Source of the DNA: Polyangiaceae bacterium | GTDB lineage: Bacteria > Myxococcota_A > Polyangia > Polyangiales > Polyangiaceae | Reading direction: 5' to 3' | Assembly (NCBI GenBank): GCA_020633205.1 | Contig: JACKEB010000015.1 | Span: 1-64,000, forward strand | Length of the DNA stretch: 64,000 nucleotides | Shown: piece by piece, positions 31,101 to 39,125 of the stretch | How positions within the stretch are numbered: the stretch's first letter is position 1 | Layout: the number at the start of each line of letters is the position of its first letter | The notes under the pieces: model-generated | Database searches by the model: none | The model's input: the letters and a program-made list of their open reading frames with translations, nothing else | Told to the model about the DNA's origin: nothing | Program-made: the position numbers and the translations under genes

Positions 31101-33738
31101 CGGCGAGGTCCCCGTCACACGTCTCGAGTTTGCTGGGTCACGTGATTGGCGACGCTTGGCAGAGGCCGAGCGCCGCGTGGTGATAGCGGGTTTGAGCGAG
31201 CCTAAAGGTGCCATCGCAGCTTTCGAGGCGCTGATCCGCGAGGCAGCGGAGCACGTCTTCGCGCTCGAGCTGGTCGTGACCATCGAAGACGAAGGGGAGA
31301 TCATCCCACTCATCGAGCGCATCACGGCGCGCGCCAGGGACGGAGTCCCTGCAGAGCGCTTCACCATCTCCGTGTTGAACTCCGAGCTGCGAACCTGCCA
31401 CTACTCCTTCTCGGCCAGTGATACGCAGGCGCTCGATCTGCACCTCTTACATCCCGAAGCTGCGGAGCGCGTCGACTTCGAGCGCTACAAGAGCTTCGAG
31501 CTGGAGCGCTTGGTGTCTCCCGAAGGCATTTACTGCTTCCACGGCAAGAGCCGTGAGGTACCCGAGGACGAGCGCATCTTCGTGTTGGTGGACGTGCGAG
31601 GACGCCCTCCAGAGGACGGTCCCGCCGCGATCCACTACGTGCCGATCGTCGAGCGGGCCTTCCATGAAGCCGCGCGAACGTTGCGTCACATCTTGCTCGA
31701 GCGGGACTCTCGCCGGCGCCTGCAGTGGAACCGCATCACGCTGTTCCTGGCCCACGAGGTCGTGCTGGATGCGAACACGGCTGGCTGGCTATCTCGCAAG
31801 TTGCACCCGGCGACCCGTCACTTGGGGCTCGAGCGCGTTGCCGTGCGGCTCAAGATCCTCGACCCCACCGCGCCATCGGACTCGGCGCGTCGTCGGGAAA
31901 TGTTGATCAGCGACATCACCGGTAGCTCGATGGAGATCCTGTGGCGTGAGCCACACACCGAGCCCCTGGTGCCGGTTCAGGCCTACGAGCGCGCCGTGGT
32001 GGCGGCCAAGCGCCGCGGTCTGGTGTATCCGTACGAAATCATCCGCATGCTCGCACCGGACGGGGGCCCGCGCTCCGTACGGGCCACGGAACGCGCGCTG
32101 CCGTCGGGCACCTTCGAGGAGTACGACCTCGATCCCCAGAGCAAGGCACCCAAGGCCGTCAGCGTCGACGGTCGCCCTTACGGCCAGAACAAGGCCGGCG
32201 TCGTCTTTGGTGTGATCTCCACACCGACGAAGAAGGTCCCGGAGGGCATGAAGCGCGTGCTGGTGCTCTCGGATCCGACGCGTGAGATGGGCGCGCTCTC
32301 CGGCCCCGAGTGCGACCGCGTGATCGCCGCGATCGATCTGGCGCAGCAGCTCAACGTGCCCCTCGAGTGGATTCCGGTCTCCAGCGGCGCAAAGATCGCC
32401 ATGGACTCCGGGACGGAGAACCTCGACGCGACTGCGCGTGTGGTGCGCCGGATCGTGACCTTCACTCAAGCGGGCGGTGTGATTCACATCATCGTCGCTG
32501 GCGTGAACGTCGGCGCGCAGAGCTACTGGGACGCGCTCTCGACGATGCTGCTCCACACGCGGGGCGTGTTGATCATGACACCGCGTTCGTCGATGGTGCT
32601 GACGGGGCGCGCTGCCCTCGCGGCATCCGGTTCCGTGTCTGCCGAGGACGAGGTCGCCATCGGTGGCCACGAGCGCATCATGGGACCGAACGGCCAGGGC
32701 CAGTACTTCGCGTCGGATCTGAAGGAAGCCTTCCGCATCCTCTACGAGCACTACTCGTACACCTACGTGGTGCCGGGCGAGCAGCGGCCCCGTGAGCTGG
32801 ACACGACGGATCCCGCTGATCGTCGTGTCACGGAGGCGCCGTACCAGAAGAGCTCCGATGCTGAGACCTTCGAACGCGTCGGAGAGATCTTCGACGACGC
32901 GACCAACCCGGGCCGCAAGAAGCCGTTCTCCATGCGTGCATTGATGAGCGCCGTCATCGACCAAGACGGCGGCTTCCTCGAGCGTTGGAAGAATCAGGTC
33001 GGCGCCGAGACGGCGATCGTTTGGGACGCTCACCTCGGCGGGCAGCCGGTGTGCTTGATCGGCATCGAGAGCCAGAACGTGCCGCGTTATGGTTACCGCC
33101 CCCTCGACGGCCCCGCGGAGTGGAACGGCGGCACGCTGTTTCCTCAGTCCTCGCGCAAGGTGTCTCGTGCGCTGAACAGCGCGAGTGGCAACCGCCCGGT
33201 GGTGATTCTGGCAAACCTCAGCGGTTTCGACGGTTCACCTGAGTCCATGCGGAAATTCCAGCTGGAGTACGGTGCCGAGATCGCCCGCGCGGTGGTCAAC
33301 TTCAAGGGACCGATCCTGTTCCTGGTTGTGTCGCGCTATCATGGCGGCGCCTACGTAGTCTTCAGCCGTGAGCTGAACCCGAGCTTGCGCGCGCTAGCCC
33401 TCGAAGGCAGCTACGCCTCAGTGATCGGTGGTGGCCCTGCTGCGAAGGTGGTGTTCGGTCGTGAGGTGCGCGGCCGCGTGCAGGCAGACCCGCGGGTGAA
33501 GCAGGCCCTCGAGCAGCTGCGTGAGGAGCGTAGTCCTGTTGCGCGAGAGCGCCTCGGTCGGGTGAGCCAAGACGTCTTGCTCGAGAAGCAGGCTGAGGTC
33601 GCACAGGAGTTCGACTCGGTGCACAGCGTAGAGCGCGCGCTGAAAGTTGGATCACTCGAGCGCATCCTGCCGGCGGTGGACATGCGTCAGTTCCTGATCA
33701 ACTCGCTTTGCGAGGCGCTCGGCCGCGCTGCGGAGTAA
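28123..33738 (+). CDS. single-chain acetyl/acyl-CoA carboxylase (BC-BCCP-CT), eukaryote-like
   Basis: This 1871-residue protein fuses all functions of a biotin-dependent carboxylase. Residues 1 to about 460 are biotin carboxylase (IVNRGEAAMRC, ATP-grasp SAGGGGRGIRVV, HIEVQIV, EMNPRLQVEHGITE). A biotinyl domain follows with VEAMKMEIG, biotinylated Lys622. A long central region of about 600 residues resembles the eukaryotic central domain, and residues about 1300-1860 are the carboxyltransferase (GRPYGQNKAGVVFG, LNVPLEWIPVSSGAKIAM, MTPRSSMVLTGRAALAASG, and the C-terminal SRYHGGAYVVFSRELNPSLRALALEGSYASVIGG). It should convert acetyl- or propionyl-CoA to malonyl- or methylmalonyl-CoA. Most bacteria split these into AccABCD; the single chain resembles eukaryotic ACC (about 2200 residues), somewhat shorter here. 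Confidence 0.92.
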   Translation: MTEFQPIRRLAIVNRGEAAMRCIRAVKTLRALENSEIEVLALYTAVDRNAPFVRHADIAVLLPTPGTAVQSYLNHDLLLRTLERHGVDAVWPGWGFVAEDPVFVDRLDAAKIRFLGPTSATMRALGDKIASKELAEKSEVPVTKWSNGVVASVEEARRHAENIGYPLVIKASAGGGGRGIRVVREPGQLEAAFRSAASEATAAFGDGRLFMEAMVQGGRHIEVQIVADKHGNVIALGCRDCSVQRRHQKVIEEAPPAHLPPLLIKAVKDSAVELAQSVGYSGVGTVEFLVRDAEYFFLEMNPRLQVEHGITEELTGTELVQTQIRIARGERLPELDYRERGFAIEARVCAEDPDAGFLPAPGRVVRFDPALGPRLRIDTGVASGSEVPADFDSLIAKVIAYGDTREEARARLACALRDFDLVIEGGATNKGYLLELLEAEDYKAGGVDTLWLDRWNAERKHTDDLAAEGLILAALLSYQVQREVKRLNFYADAANITPEKIPPSLGQEIDLTYLGKPYRVRVFASGSWQYRVHLEDRIVAARINASSENAARLVIGDRDLRVLYDITDTNIRVEIEGRVHSFGRQTAGQVCASAPSMVVALHVGLGQRVEAGQQLGLVEAMKMEIGFDSPVAGTVKEIRARKGQQVAAGDVILVIDPASEDGDAAASTRLALPVVEDSLALLFSKDEQGKLAEPNLARAAAAPATVWRRAMDAVDEEVLRIMLGYDAYDERVERLIGFLEAPIPDTMAPAYLKQLAEVKRQLGVFADIERIFTRRRAADDAGSVGASNNARMRLYVRRLRAGGAELPTEFLDNLKRALGHYGVDSLDYSVPLERAVLRLFASQGNPELRFRLVRALLKRVMQLVDAGFELDRDADLRLALSSMAQMRGQIPDDVADAAIDAAYTIFERPELSRQAERTSRGVEQWLERSNEAIDDSVLADLALAPSGVFRQVKQWLRDAPMRQRAIALSACIRRNYAPKQPVSQKSKRVSLSGGEVPVTRLEFAGSRDWRRLAEAERRVVIAGLSEPKGAIAAFEALIREAAEHVFALELVVTIEDEGEIIPLIERITARARDGVPAERFTISVLNSELRTCHYSFSASDTQALDLHLLHPEAAERVDFERYKSFELERLVSPEGIYCFHGKSREVPEDERIFVLVDVRGRPPEDGPAAIHYVPIVERAFHEAARTLRHILLERDSRRRLQWNRITLFLAHEVVLDANTAGWLSRKLHPATRHLGLERVAVRLKILDPTAPSDSARRREMLISDITGSSMEILWREPHTEPLVPVQAYERAVVAAKRRGLVYPYEIIRMLAPDGGPRSVRATERALPSGTFEEYDLDPQSKAPKAVSVDGRPYGQNKAGVVFGVISTPTKKVPEGMKRVLVLSDPTREMGALSGPECDRVIAAIDLAQQLNVPLEWIPVSSGAKIAMDSGTENLDATARVVRRIVTFTQAGGVIHIIVAGVNVGAQSYWDALSTMLLHTRGVLIMTPRSSMVLTGRAALAASGSVSAEDEVAIGGHERIMGPNGQGQYFASDLKEAFRILYEHYSYTYVVPGEQRPRELDTTDPADRRVTEAPYQKSSDAETFERVGEIFDDATNPGRKKPFSMRALMSAVIDQDGGFLERWKNQVGAETAIVWDAHLGGQPVCLIGIESQNVPRYGYRPLDGPAEWNGGTLFPQSSRKVSRALNSASGNRPVVILANLSGFDGSPESMRKFQLEYGAEIARAVVNFKGPILFLVVSRYHGGAYVVFSRELNPSLRALALEGSYASVIGGGPAAKVVFGREVRGRVQADPRVKQALEQLREERSPVARERLGRVSQDVLLEKQAEVAQEFDSVHSVERALKVGSLERILPAVDMRQFLINSLCEALGRAAE

Positions 33739-33886
33739 CAGCACGGATCTAGGCGTTGGGCGCGCGGTCTTGGGACTGGCGCGCCTCACCCCCCGAACCC
33801 TCGAACAGAAAAAACGTCGCCGAGACAAAACCTTCGGGCGATCCTCGGACATCTATCGAGCGAACCCTTGATGAGGAGTGCTTTCG

Positions 33887-34576
33887 ATGATGACTCTTGG
33901 CTTTGGATCGACGTGGCGGCTGCTGGGTGCGGTCGGGTGTTCCGCAGTGTTGATACTGGGTGGTGCGGCCTGCTCCGACGACGGTCACGACCTCGGCGGT
34001 AGCGGCGGCGCAGCGGGAAACGGCGGCGCAGCCGGTAGCGGCGGTACAGCTGGCAACGGTGGCACGTCGGCTAACGGTGGCACTGGCGCCAATGGTGGCA
34101 GTGGCGGCGTGGCCACCGCGTGTGAGCAAGCCGGTGGGACGGTTGTTGAGTCGGATTGCTGCACGGGAGCCGGCGACTTCCCGAACCTGTGCTCGGTTGG
34201 GGCCTGCGGTTGCGCGCCGCAGAACAGCGCGCCCACGCAGATTTGCAACTGTCCCGGCAACACCTGCTGGGATGGCGTGAAGTGCGCGGACGGAGGCTTC
34301 GGTGGTGCTGGCGGGGGCGGAGGATCGGGCGGCGCTGGCGGCGCTGCTGGTTCGGGCGGTGTCGCTGGTGCTGGTGGTTTTGGGGGCGGGGCAGCCGATT
34401 GCGTGAACTCGGGCGGTGTGGTCAAAGACAGCCTGTGCTGCGCCGGAACGGGCGACTTCCCGAACACGTGCGGGGTGGGCGCGTGCGGTTGCTCACCGGG
34501 CAATAGTGAAATGGTGCAAGTGTGCGAGTGCCCGCTCGATGTGTGCTTCGACGGCACCTCGTGCGTCTCACCCTAG
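33887..34576 (+). CDS. Gly-rich lipoprotein with duplicated Cys module
   Basis: From the ATG at 33887 the protein has a lipoprotein signal ending GGAAC, then a linker rich in GGSGGAAGNGG. Two homologous modules of about 55 residues follow, each with eight Cys in the same order: first CEQAGG..SDCC..GDFPNLC..GACGC..CNCPGNTC..C, then CVNSGG..SLCC..GDFPNTC..GACGC..CECPLDVC..C. A second Gly-rich linker separates them. Disulfide-bonded surface domains are likely; function unknown. A GAGGAG site lies eight bases before the ATG; the GTG at 33878 is an alternative. The barrel, sigma factor and membrane regulator genes follow on the same strand within a few bases. Confidence 0.8.
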   Translation: MMTLGFGSTWRLLGAVGCSAVLILGGAACSDDGHDLGGSGGAAGNGGAAGSGGTAGNGGTSANGGTGANGGSGGVATACEQAGGTVVESDCCTGAGDFPNLCSVGACGCAPQNSAPTQICNCPGNTCWDGVKCADGGFGGAGGGGGSGGAGGAAGSGGVAGAGGFGGGAADCVNSGGVVKDSLCCAGTGDFPNTCGVGACGCSPGNSEMVQVCECPLDVCFDGTSCVSP

Positions 34577-34586
34577 AGCTGGCAGC

Positions 34587-35648
34587 GTGGTGGGAAGGAA
34601 CCGATTCATTATCCGCGGGGCAATGGCAGCCCTTGGCTGGCTCTGCGGTTTCGCGGGAGTTCAGGGGGTGGGGGAGGTGAGCGCCGAGCCCATCCAGCAG
34701 TTCAGCGTCCAGTACACGAGCGCTCCGGGGTGTCCGACCCAGGAGCGCTTCGTCGCTGGTGTGGAGGGACGCACGGCCCTTGCTCGCTACGTTCCCGACG
34801 CTAGTGGCGTGCGAGTGTTGCTACAGATTGAAGACTCAGTGAGCGGGACTGAGCCATTTGTTGCGCACCTGAGCCTCAGCGGTGATGTCGAGGCGACGCC
34901 ACGAAGTATTTCCGCGGGGAGCTGCGAAGAGCTGGTGAATGCGGCCGCGCTGATCGTCGCGCTGGCGCTGGATCCGGGAGCCAGTGCGGAGCCGCGGCAA
35001 GGCCCTTCTGCGCTTGCTCCAGCTCCCGTGGTGGCAGCTCCAACAGCCCCGGCGGCAACTGCGATAGCCCCAGCGGCAACTCCGATAGCCCTAGCGCCAA
35101 CAGACGTCTCGACCGTTGGGCTGTTCACCGGCGCTGGTCTCACGAATGGTGTGGGTAGCGGTGTCGCAGCCCTGTGGTCCCTTGGAGTGGCTCTACGCGC
35201 AAAGCTGAGTCGGAATTGGGACGTTGGGTTTTCGCTGAGTGGGATGTATGCGCGCGGAGATGCGAGTGCCGGCGCAGGCAGTGCCCAGCTGGCGCTGCTC
35301 GGAGCTCGCGTTGGGGTGAGTCCCTACGTCTTTGCGACAGCTGGCTGGTTGGTCGAGCCAAGACTCAGCTTTGACTTTGGGCGTCTCGAGGCGGAGGGAC
35401 GAGGTGTCCCCAACGCGAACAGCGACAGCGCGCCGTGGCTCGGCCCCGGCGTCGAGCTTCTGGTGCAGCGGCGACTCGCGCAGGTACTGGGCGCGTCACT
35501 CGCCATTGGCGCGCGCGGCGGCGCGACATGGAGCCTCGCGCGGGACTACTTCTACTTCCGGGAGGATTCAAATGGCAGGTCAACGCGCATTTTCGAGCAG
35601 CCAGCGCTGATCGGCCAGGGCGGCTTGAGCCTGGAGCTCGCTTGGTGA
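34587..35648 (+). CDS. exported protein with predicted C-terminal beta-barrel
   Basis: The 353-residue protein opens at GTG 34587 (or 34590; an ATG at 34623 is possible). A hydrophobic stretch reads AMAALGWLCGFAGVQGVGE with a cleavage candidate after VSA. A 110-residue domain follows containing CPTQERFVAGVEGRT and a later ISAGSCEELVNAAALIVAL with a matched Cys pair. A Pro/Ala linker leads to a C-terminal part of beta strands (LWSLGVALRAKLS, WDVGFSLSGMYARG, GGLSLELAW) ending in Trp, like an outer-membrane barrel. I do not recognise a named family. The stop overlaps the sigma-factor GTG by four bases. Confidence 0.7.
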   Translation: MVGRNRFIIRGAMAALGWLCGFAGVQGVGEVSAEPIQQFSVQYTSAPGCPTQERFVAGVEGRTALARYVPDASGVRVLLQIEDSVSGTEPFVAHLSLSGDVEATPRSISAGSCEELVNAAALIVALALDPGASAEPRQGPSALAPAPVVAAPTAPAATAIAPAATPIALAPTDVSTVGLFTGAGLTNGVGSGVAALWSLGVALRAKLSRNWDVGFSLSGMYARGDASAGAGSAQLALLGARVGVSPYVFATAGWLVEPRLSFDFGRLEAEGRGVPNANSDSAPWLGPGVELLVQRRLAQVLGASLAIGARGGATWSLARDYFYFREDSNGRSTRIFEQPALIGQGGLSLELAW

Positions 35649-36190
35649 GCGAAGCCAGCGCAGCGCAGGCGCCGCTCGACAACGCGCGGTTGCAGCAGCT
35701 CTTCACTCGGCACTACGCCTGGGTGTGGCGAACCGTGCGGCGCTTGGGAGTCGCGGAGAGCGCGGTGGATGACGTCGTTCAGCAAGTTTACATCACCGTG
35801 AATCGTCAGCTCGATCGCATTCGCCCCGAGGCTGAGCGAGCGTACCTGTTCGGTGTCGCCCAGCGTCTGGCGGCCAACGCTCGGCGTGGTGCCCGGCGCA
35901 ATCGCGGCACGGCGAGCGATGAGCTCGATCTCGAGCCCGCATCGGGGCGTAATCCGGAGCAGCTGGTGGACTTCAAGGAGCGGCGCCAGCAGCTCGATCG
36001 CTGGCTCGATCAGCTGGATGACGACCTGCGCGCTCCGTTCGTACTCTTCGAGCTCGAAGGGCTCAGCCTGGCAGAGATCGCGGATACTTTGGACTTGCCC
36101 TTGGGTACCGTGAAGACGCGGCTACGGCGCGCTCGAGAACGTTTCCTTGAGGTAGCGCAGATGAAGCAGCAGGAGGCGACTCATGGATGA
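35645..36190 (+). CDS. ECF-type RNA polymerase sigma factor
   Basis: The 181-residue protein has region 2 (LFTRHYAWVWRTVRRLGV, VDDVVQQVYITVNRQL, with the DAxDxxQxxF-like core) and region 4 (PFVLFELEGLSLAEIADTLDLPLGTVKTRLRRARERF, a helix-turn-helix), as in group-IV sigma factors. It begins with GTG overlapping the upstream stop (GTGA), so it is coupled to the barrel gene. The last bases overlap the next gene by eight. Target promoters cannot be read out; control is probably by the membrane protein encoded immediately downstream (inference). Confidence 0.88.
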   Translation: MSEASAAQAPLDNARLQQLFTRHYAWVWRTVRRLGVAESAVDDVVQQVYITVNRQLDRIRPEAERAYLFGVAQRLAANARRGARRNRGTASDELDLEPASGRNPEQLVDFKERRQQLDRWLDQLDDDLRAPFVLFELEGLSLAEIADTLDLPLGTVKTRLRRARERFLEVAQMKQQEATHG

Positions 36191-36983
36191 TGAGCTACGG
36201 CCGCTCTTGACGGGCGATTTGGAGCTGGAGCTGCGAGCCGCGCTCGAGGCTGGGCTCGACGATGGTCCCAGTCCGGAGAGCGTACAGGCTGCGGCGCTCG
36301 CGCTTGGTCTCTCTGTGGGTGCCGCCAAGGGCGTGGCCGCGGGCGTGGCGGGCCAGGGCATCGTAAAGGGTGCGTCCTCCTCCTGGCTGCTGAAGTGGTT
36401 TGGCATTGGGCTCCTGGTCGGCGGCGTCTCGAGCTCCGGAGTGGCCTTGATGAAGGGTCAGGTTGAACCGAGTTCACACCATTCGGCGTCGCCTGCTGAA
36501 GCTGATCCAGCGCATCGTGCGCCGACGTCGCTCCAACCGGCGCAGCCTGAATCCACACGGAAGGAGTCAGGCGATCCAAAAATGGCAGAGCTGACCCCGC
36601 CTGCTGTCGCTGCCCCAGCGGTCCCGCCGGAAGCTCGCGCGGAACCCAAGGACGCTGATGTGGCTTCGGCTCCCCCTGCCAGCGCCGCGAGCTTCCCGAG
36701 CGCCACGCGCCAAGCGGATTTGCGCGCCGAGGTGCTGCTGATCGACGCCGCCCGCCGTTCACTCGCTGCCGGCAACGCTCAGGGCGCGCTGGTCGAGCTC
36801 GGGCGCTACGATGCGCTCGTCGGTCCAAAGCGCCTCGCGCCGGAGGCGTTGGTGCTGCGGGTGCGCGCCCTGAGTCAGCTCGGGCGCACTCAGGAGGCGC
36901 GGGCGTTGGCTCAGCCGGTGATTGCGAGCCAACCTGACAGCGCTCAGTCAAAGCAACTGCAGAAAGCGCTTGGCCTCGAGTAG
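36183..36983 (+). CDS. single-pass membrane protein, probable anti-sigma factor
   Basis: The 266-residue protein has an acidic N-terminal 45 residues (MDDELRPLLTGDLELEL..), a transmembrane helix at about residues 70-90 (LLKWFGIGLLVGGVSSSGVAL), a long Pro/Ala/Glu linker, and a C-terminal helical segment (RAEVLLIDAARRSLAAGNAQGALVELGRYD..) that looks like two TPR-type repeats in the periplasm. The position behind an ECF sigma gene and the topology fit an anti-sigma factor, but the zinc-binding HxxxCxxC signature of ZAS proteins is absent, so it would be a non-zinc type. Overlap with the sigma gene is eight bases. Confidence 0.65.
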   Translation: MDDELRPLLTGDLELELRAALEAGLDDGPSPESVQAAALALGLSVGAAKGVAAGVAGQGIVKGASSSWLLKWFGIGLLVGGVSSSGVALMKGQVEPSSHHSASPAEADPAHRAPTSLQPAQPESTRKESGDPKMAELTPPAVAAPAVPPEARAEPKDADVASAPPASAASFPSATRQADLRAEVLLIDAARRSLAAGNAQGALVELGRYDALVGPKRLAPEALVLRVRALSQLGRTQEARALAQPVIASQPDSAQSKQLQKALGLE

Positions 36984-36988
36984 CTAGG

Positions 36989-37627
36989 CTACGGAGCGAG
37001 CAAGCTGAAGCGCCAGCCCGCAGCGCTCCTTTGGTACTCGTAGCGGCGATGCAGACGGTTCTCTCCCTCGCACCAGAACTCGATCAGATCTGGCGTGAGA
37101 CCGTAGCCGCCCCAATGCTCAGGGCGCGCGATGGGTTGATTCCCCAGGGCAGCAAGCTGGGCCTCGCGCTGGGCCTCTAGCTCCGCAAAACTCTGAATGC
37201 GCTCGCTCTGAGGTGAGAGCAGCGCACCCAGCTGGCTACCTCGCGGACGAGCGGCGAAGTAGTCGTCGCTCGCCTCAGCTGAGAGGCGTTCCACGCCTCC
37301 TTGGATGCGCACCTGTGCCTCGATGCTTGGCCAGTGGAACACCAGCGCCGCGCGACCCGTGGCTTCGAGCTCCCGCGCCTTGCGGCTCTGGTAGTTCGTG
37401 AAGATGCGGAACTGACCGTGCACGCAGCTCTTCACCAGTACCATGCGCACCGCGGGGCCGTTCTCGCCGTAGGTTGCGAGAGCCGCCGCGTCAGCGCGGT
37501 CACCCCCAGCGCGCGCCAAGGTGTACCATGCGGAAAAAAGCTGGAGCGGGTCCGCACCCGCAGTTGGTTCCGCTCGCCGTTCGAGCAGTTCGGGGTTTCC
37601 GGCGCGTGTTTGGGGGTGAGGGGTCAT
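36989..37627 (-). CDS. pdxH: pyridoxamine 5'-phosphate oxidase
   Basis: The 212-residue protein matches PdxH: MVLVKSC..GQFRIFTNYQSRKARELE, then AALVFHWPSIEAQVRIQGGVERLS, SQLGALLSPQSE, the FMN/PLP-binding RPEHWGGYGLTPDLIEFWCEGENRLHRRYEY, and a terminal WRFSLLAP. It oxidises PNP or PMP to PLP with FMN. The ATG at 37625-37627 overlaps the stop of the upstream MocR-type gene by four bases (ATGA), so the two are coupled. The first codons (ATG ACC CCT CAC CCC CAA) are formed by a copy of the dispersed C-rich motif. Confidence 0.92.
   Translation of the reverse strand: MTPHPQTRAGNPELLERRAEPTAGADPLQLFSAWYTLARAGGDRADAAALATYGENGPAVRMVLVKSCVHGQFRIFTNYQSRKARELEATGRAALVFHWPSIEAQVRIQGGVERLSAEASDDYFAARPRGSQLGALLSPQSERIQSFAELEAQREAQLAALGNQPIARPEHWGGYGLTPDLIEFWCEGENRLHRRYEYQRSAAGWRFSLLAP
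37609..37620. repeat. dispersed 12-bp motif, copy at the pdxH start
   Basis: TTTGGGGGTGAG, reverse complement of CTCACCCCCAAA, lies 8 bases inside the pdxH coding start. Confidence 0.7.
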
Positions 37628-39078
37628 GCGCGGCTCAATTCCTTGCTGAGGCACTCGAGAGCAGAGCGCAACCGGTCCGGCGGATAGAAGGCATAACCAA
37701 TGGGGAAGCCGTGCAGGTGCGGTCGGCCGACGAAGGCCTGAGGCATCAGTTCGATGCGGATGTTTTGCTCGGCCATGCGCGCTGCGAGCGCCTGCAGGTT
37801 CACGCTGTCAGGGACGGAGAGCCACAGGATTGGTCCCCCGCCGGGCGTCGTCCAGCGCACACCTTCGGGCATCAGCTCTTCCAGGGCGTCCAAGCAGGCG
37901 TGATAGCGCTCGTCGAGCGCCTTCTGGATGCGGTTCAGGTGCGTGTCGTAGTAGCCGCGATCCAAAAACTCCGCGAGGGCTGCCTCCATCAGCGTTGCGT
38001 TGCCGAGGGTCGCTAGGCGCTTTGCCGCGAGTAGCGCTGGCATTGCCGCACGGGAACAAAGGACGTAGCCGAGGCGTAGGCTCGGAAGCAGCTTCTTGGT
38101 GAATGAGTTGACGTAAAGTACGTTCTCACCCCCCAGGGCGCGGAGGCTTGGCCGATAGTCGTTTTCGCTCAACATATCGGAGCCCCAGTCGTCTTCCAGT
38201 AGGGCGAAGTCGAGGCGTTGAGCGAGGTCGAGCAAGCGTTCTAGCTCGTGGCTCGAGTAGGAGTGCCCCGTGGGGTTCTGAAACGACGTGATCGCATACA
38301 TCAGCCCCGGGCGGTTGCTCGCGAGGTCGCGCTCCCAGCTGGCGAAGTCGATGTTTTCGAATGGGTCCAGGTCGAGAGGCACGAGGCGCAGATTGTGAGC
38401 TTCGAAGAGCAAGCGCGCGTAGCGATAGATCGGGTTCTCGAAGGCGATGCAGCGGGGTGCCAGGGCCCGACTGACCACGTCCAGCGCCTGCTGTGAGCCC
38501 GTCGTCACGAGCACCTCATCGGCGGATGTACGGATCCCGCGCGCGCAGAGTCGCGCGGCGATGAGTTCGCGCAAGGGAGGATAGCCCATGGCGTCGTAGA
38601 AGGTCGGGAGGCCCGGGAGGCTCAGTACCGAGCGGATACAGTCCGAGAGCTGCTTGTGCGGCAGGAGCTCTGGGTCGACGAACACGGCGCTCAGGTAGGT
38701 GTCACCGCTCGCGAGTCGCGCCTGGTGGTCCACCGCGAGGCTGTTCAGGTGAGGAGCCGGTGCGCTCAGATCGCGCTCGGGCGGTGGCGAGTAATCGTCA
38801 GGTGGCTTGACGAACACCCCCGCGCGCGAGCGCGACTCCAGGACGCCCCGCAGACACAGCTCGTCGTAGGCTGCCTGCACGGTGTTCTTGGAGATCCCGA
38901 GCTGGTGCTCCAGCGCGCGCACCGGAGGCATGCGCGCACCCGGTGGGAGCCGACCCGCGGCTTGCTCCGCCAACACCGCCTGCACCAAGTCCAGCGCGCC
39001 TGCGCGACGACCGCTCGCGGACTGAATCGACAGCCTCAGGTGGGGAGCTCGTGCCATAGGCCGCATAGGGTGCGGCAT
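37624..39078 (-). CDS. MocR-type PLP-dependent transcription regulator
   Basis: The 484-residue protein combines a GntR winged-helix (PPVRALEHQLGISKNTVQAAYDELCLRG, residues about 50-80) with an aminotransferase-I-like domain. The latter has DEVLVTTGSQQALDVVSRAL, ENPIYRYARLLFE, ITSFQNPTGHSYS (family xPxxQxPTG), EDDWGSDML and NSFTKKLLPSLRLGYV with the PLP Lys. MocR regulators sense PLP or amines. Coupling to pdxH suggests a role like PdxR of vitamin B6 metabolism (inference). A start seven codons later (ATG 39057) is possible. The second 21-bp element lies 15 bases upstream. Confidence 0.9.
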   Translation of the reverse strand: MPHPMRPMARAPHLRLSIQSASGRRAGALDLVQAVLAEQAAGRLPPGARMPPVRALEHQLGISKNTVQAAYDELCLRGVLESRSRAGVFVKPPDDYSPPPERDLSAPAPHLNSLAVDHQARLASGDTYLSAVFVDPELLPHKQLSDCIRSVLSLPGLPTFYDAMGYPPLRELIAARLCARGIRTSADEVLVTTGSQQALDVVSRALAPRCIAFENPIYRYARLLFEAHNLRLVPLDLDPFENIDFASWERDLASNRPGLMYAITSFQNPTGHSYSSHELERLLDLAQRLDFALLEDDWGSDMLSENDYRPSLRALGGENVLYVNSFTKKLLPSLRLGYVLCSRAAMPALLAAKRLATLGNATLMEAALAEFLDRGYYDTHLNRIQKALDERYHACLDALEELMPEGVRWTTPGGGPILWLSVPDSVNLQALAARMAEQNIRIELMPQAFVGRPHLHGFPIGYAFYPPDRLRSALECLSKELSRA

Positions 39079-39092
39079 GCGTCGTGGTGTGG

Positions 39093-39113
39093 CCAGGGAC
39101 AGCGGCTGGATTG
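39093..39113. repeat. 21-bp element, copy 2
   Basis: CCAGGGACAGCGGCTG followed by GATTG: one mismatch in 21 to the copy at 13178-13198. It lies between the NHL-type gene stop and the MocR start. Confidence 0.6.
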
Positions 39114-39125
39114 GCGGTGAGACAG

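Noticed and set aside
31789..33033. Minus-strand ORF of 414 residues
   Set aside because: Antisense of the carboxyltransferase domain; His/Val/Asp-rich composition is the shadow of codon bias.
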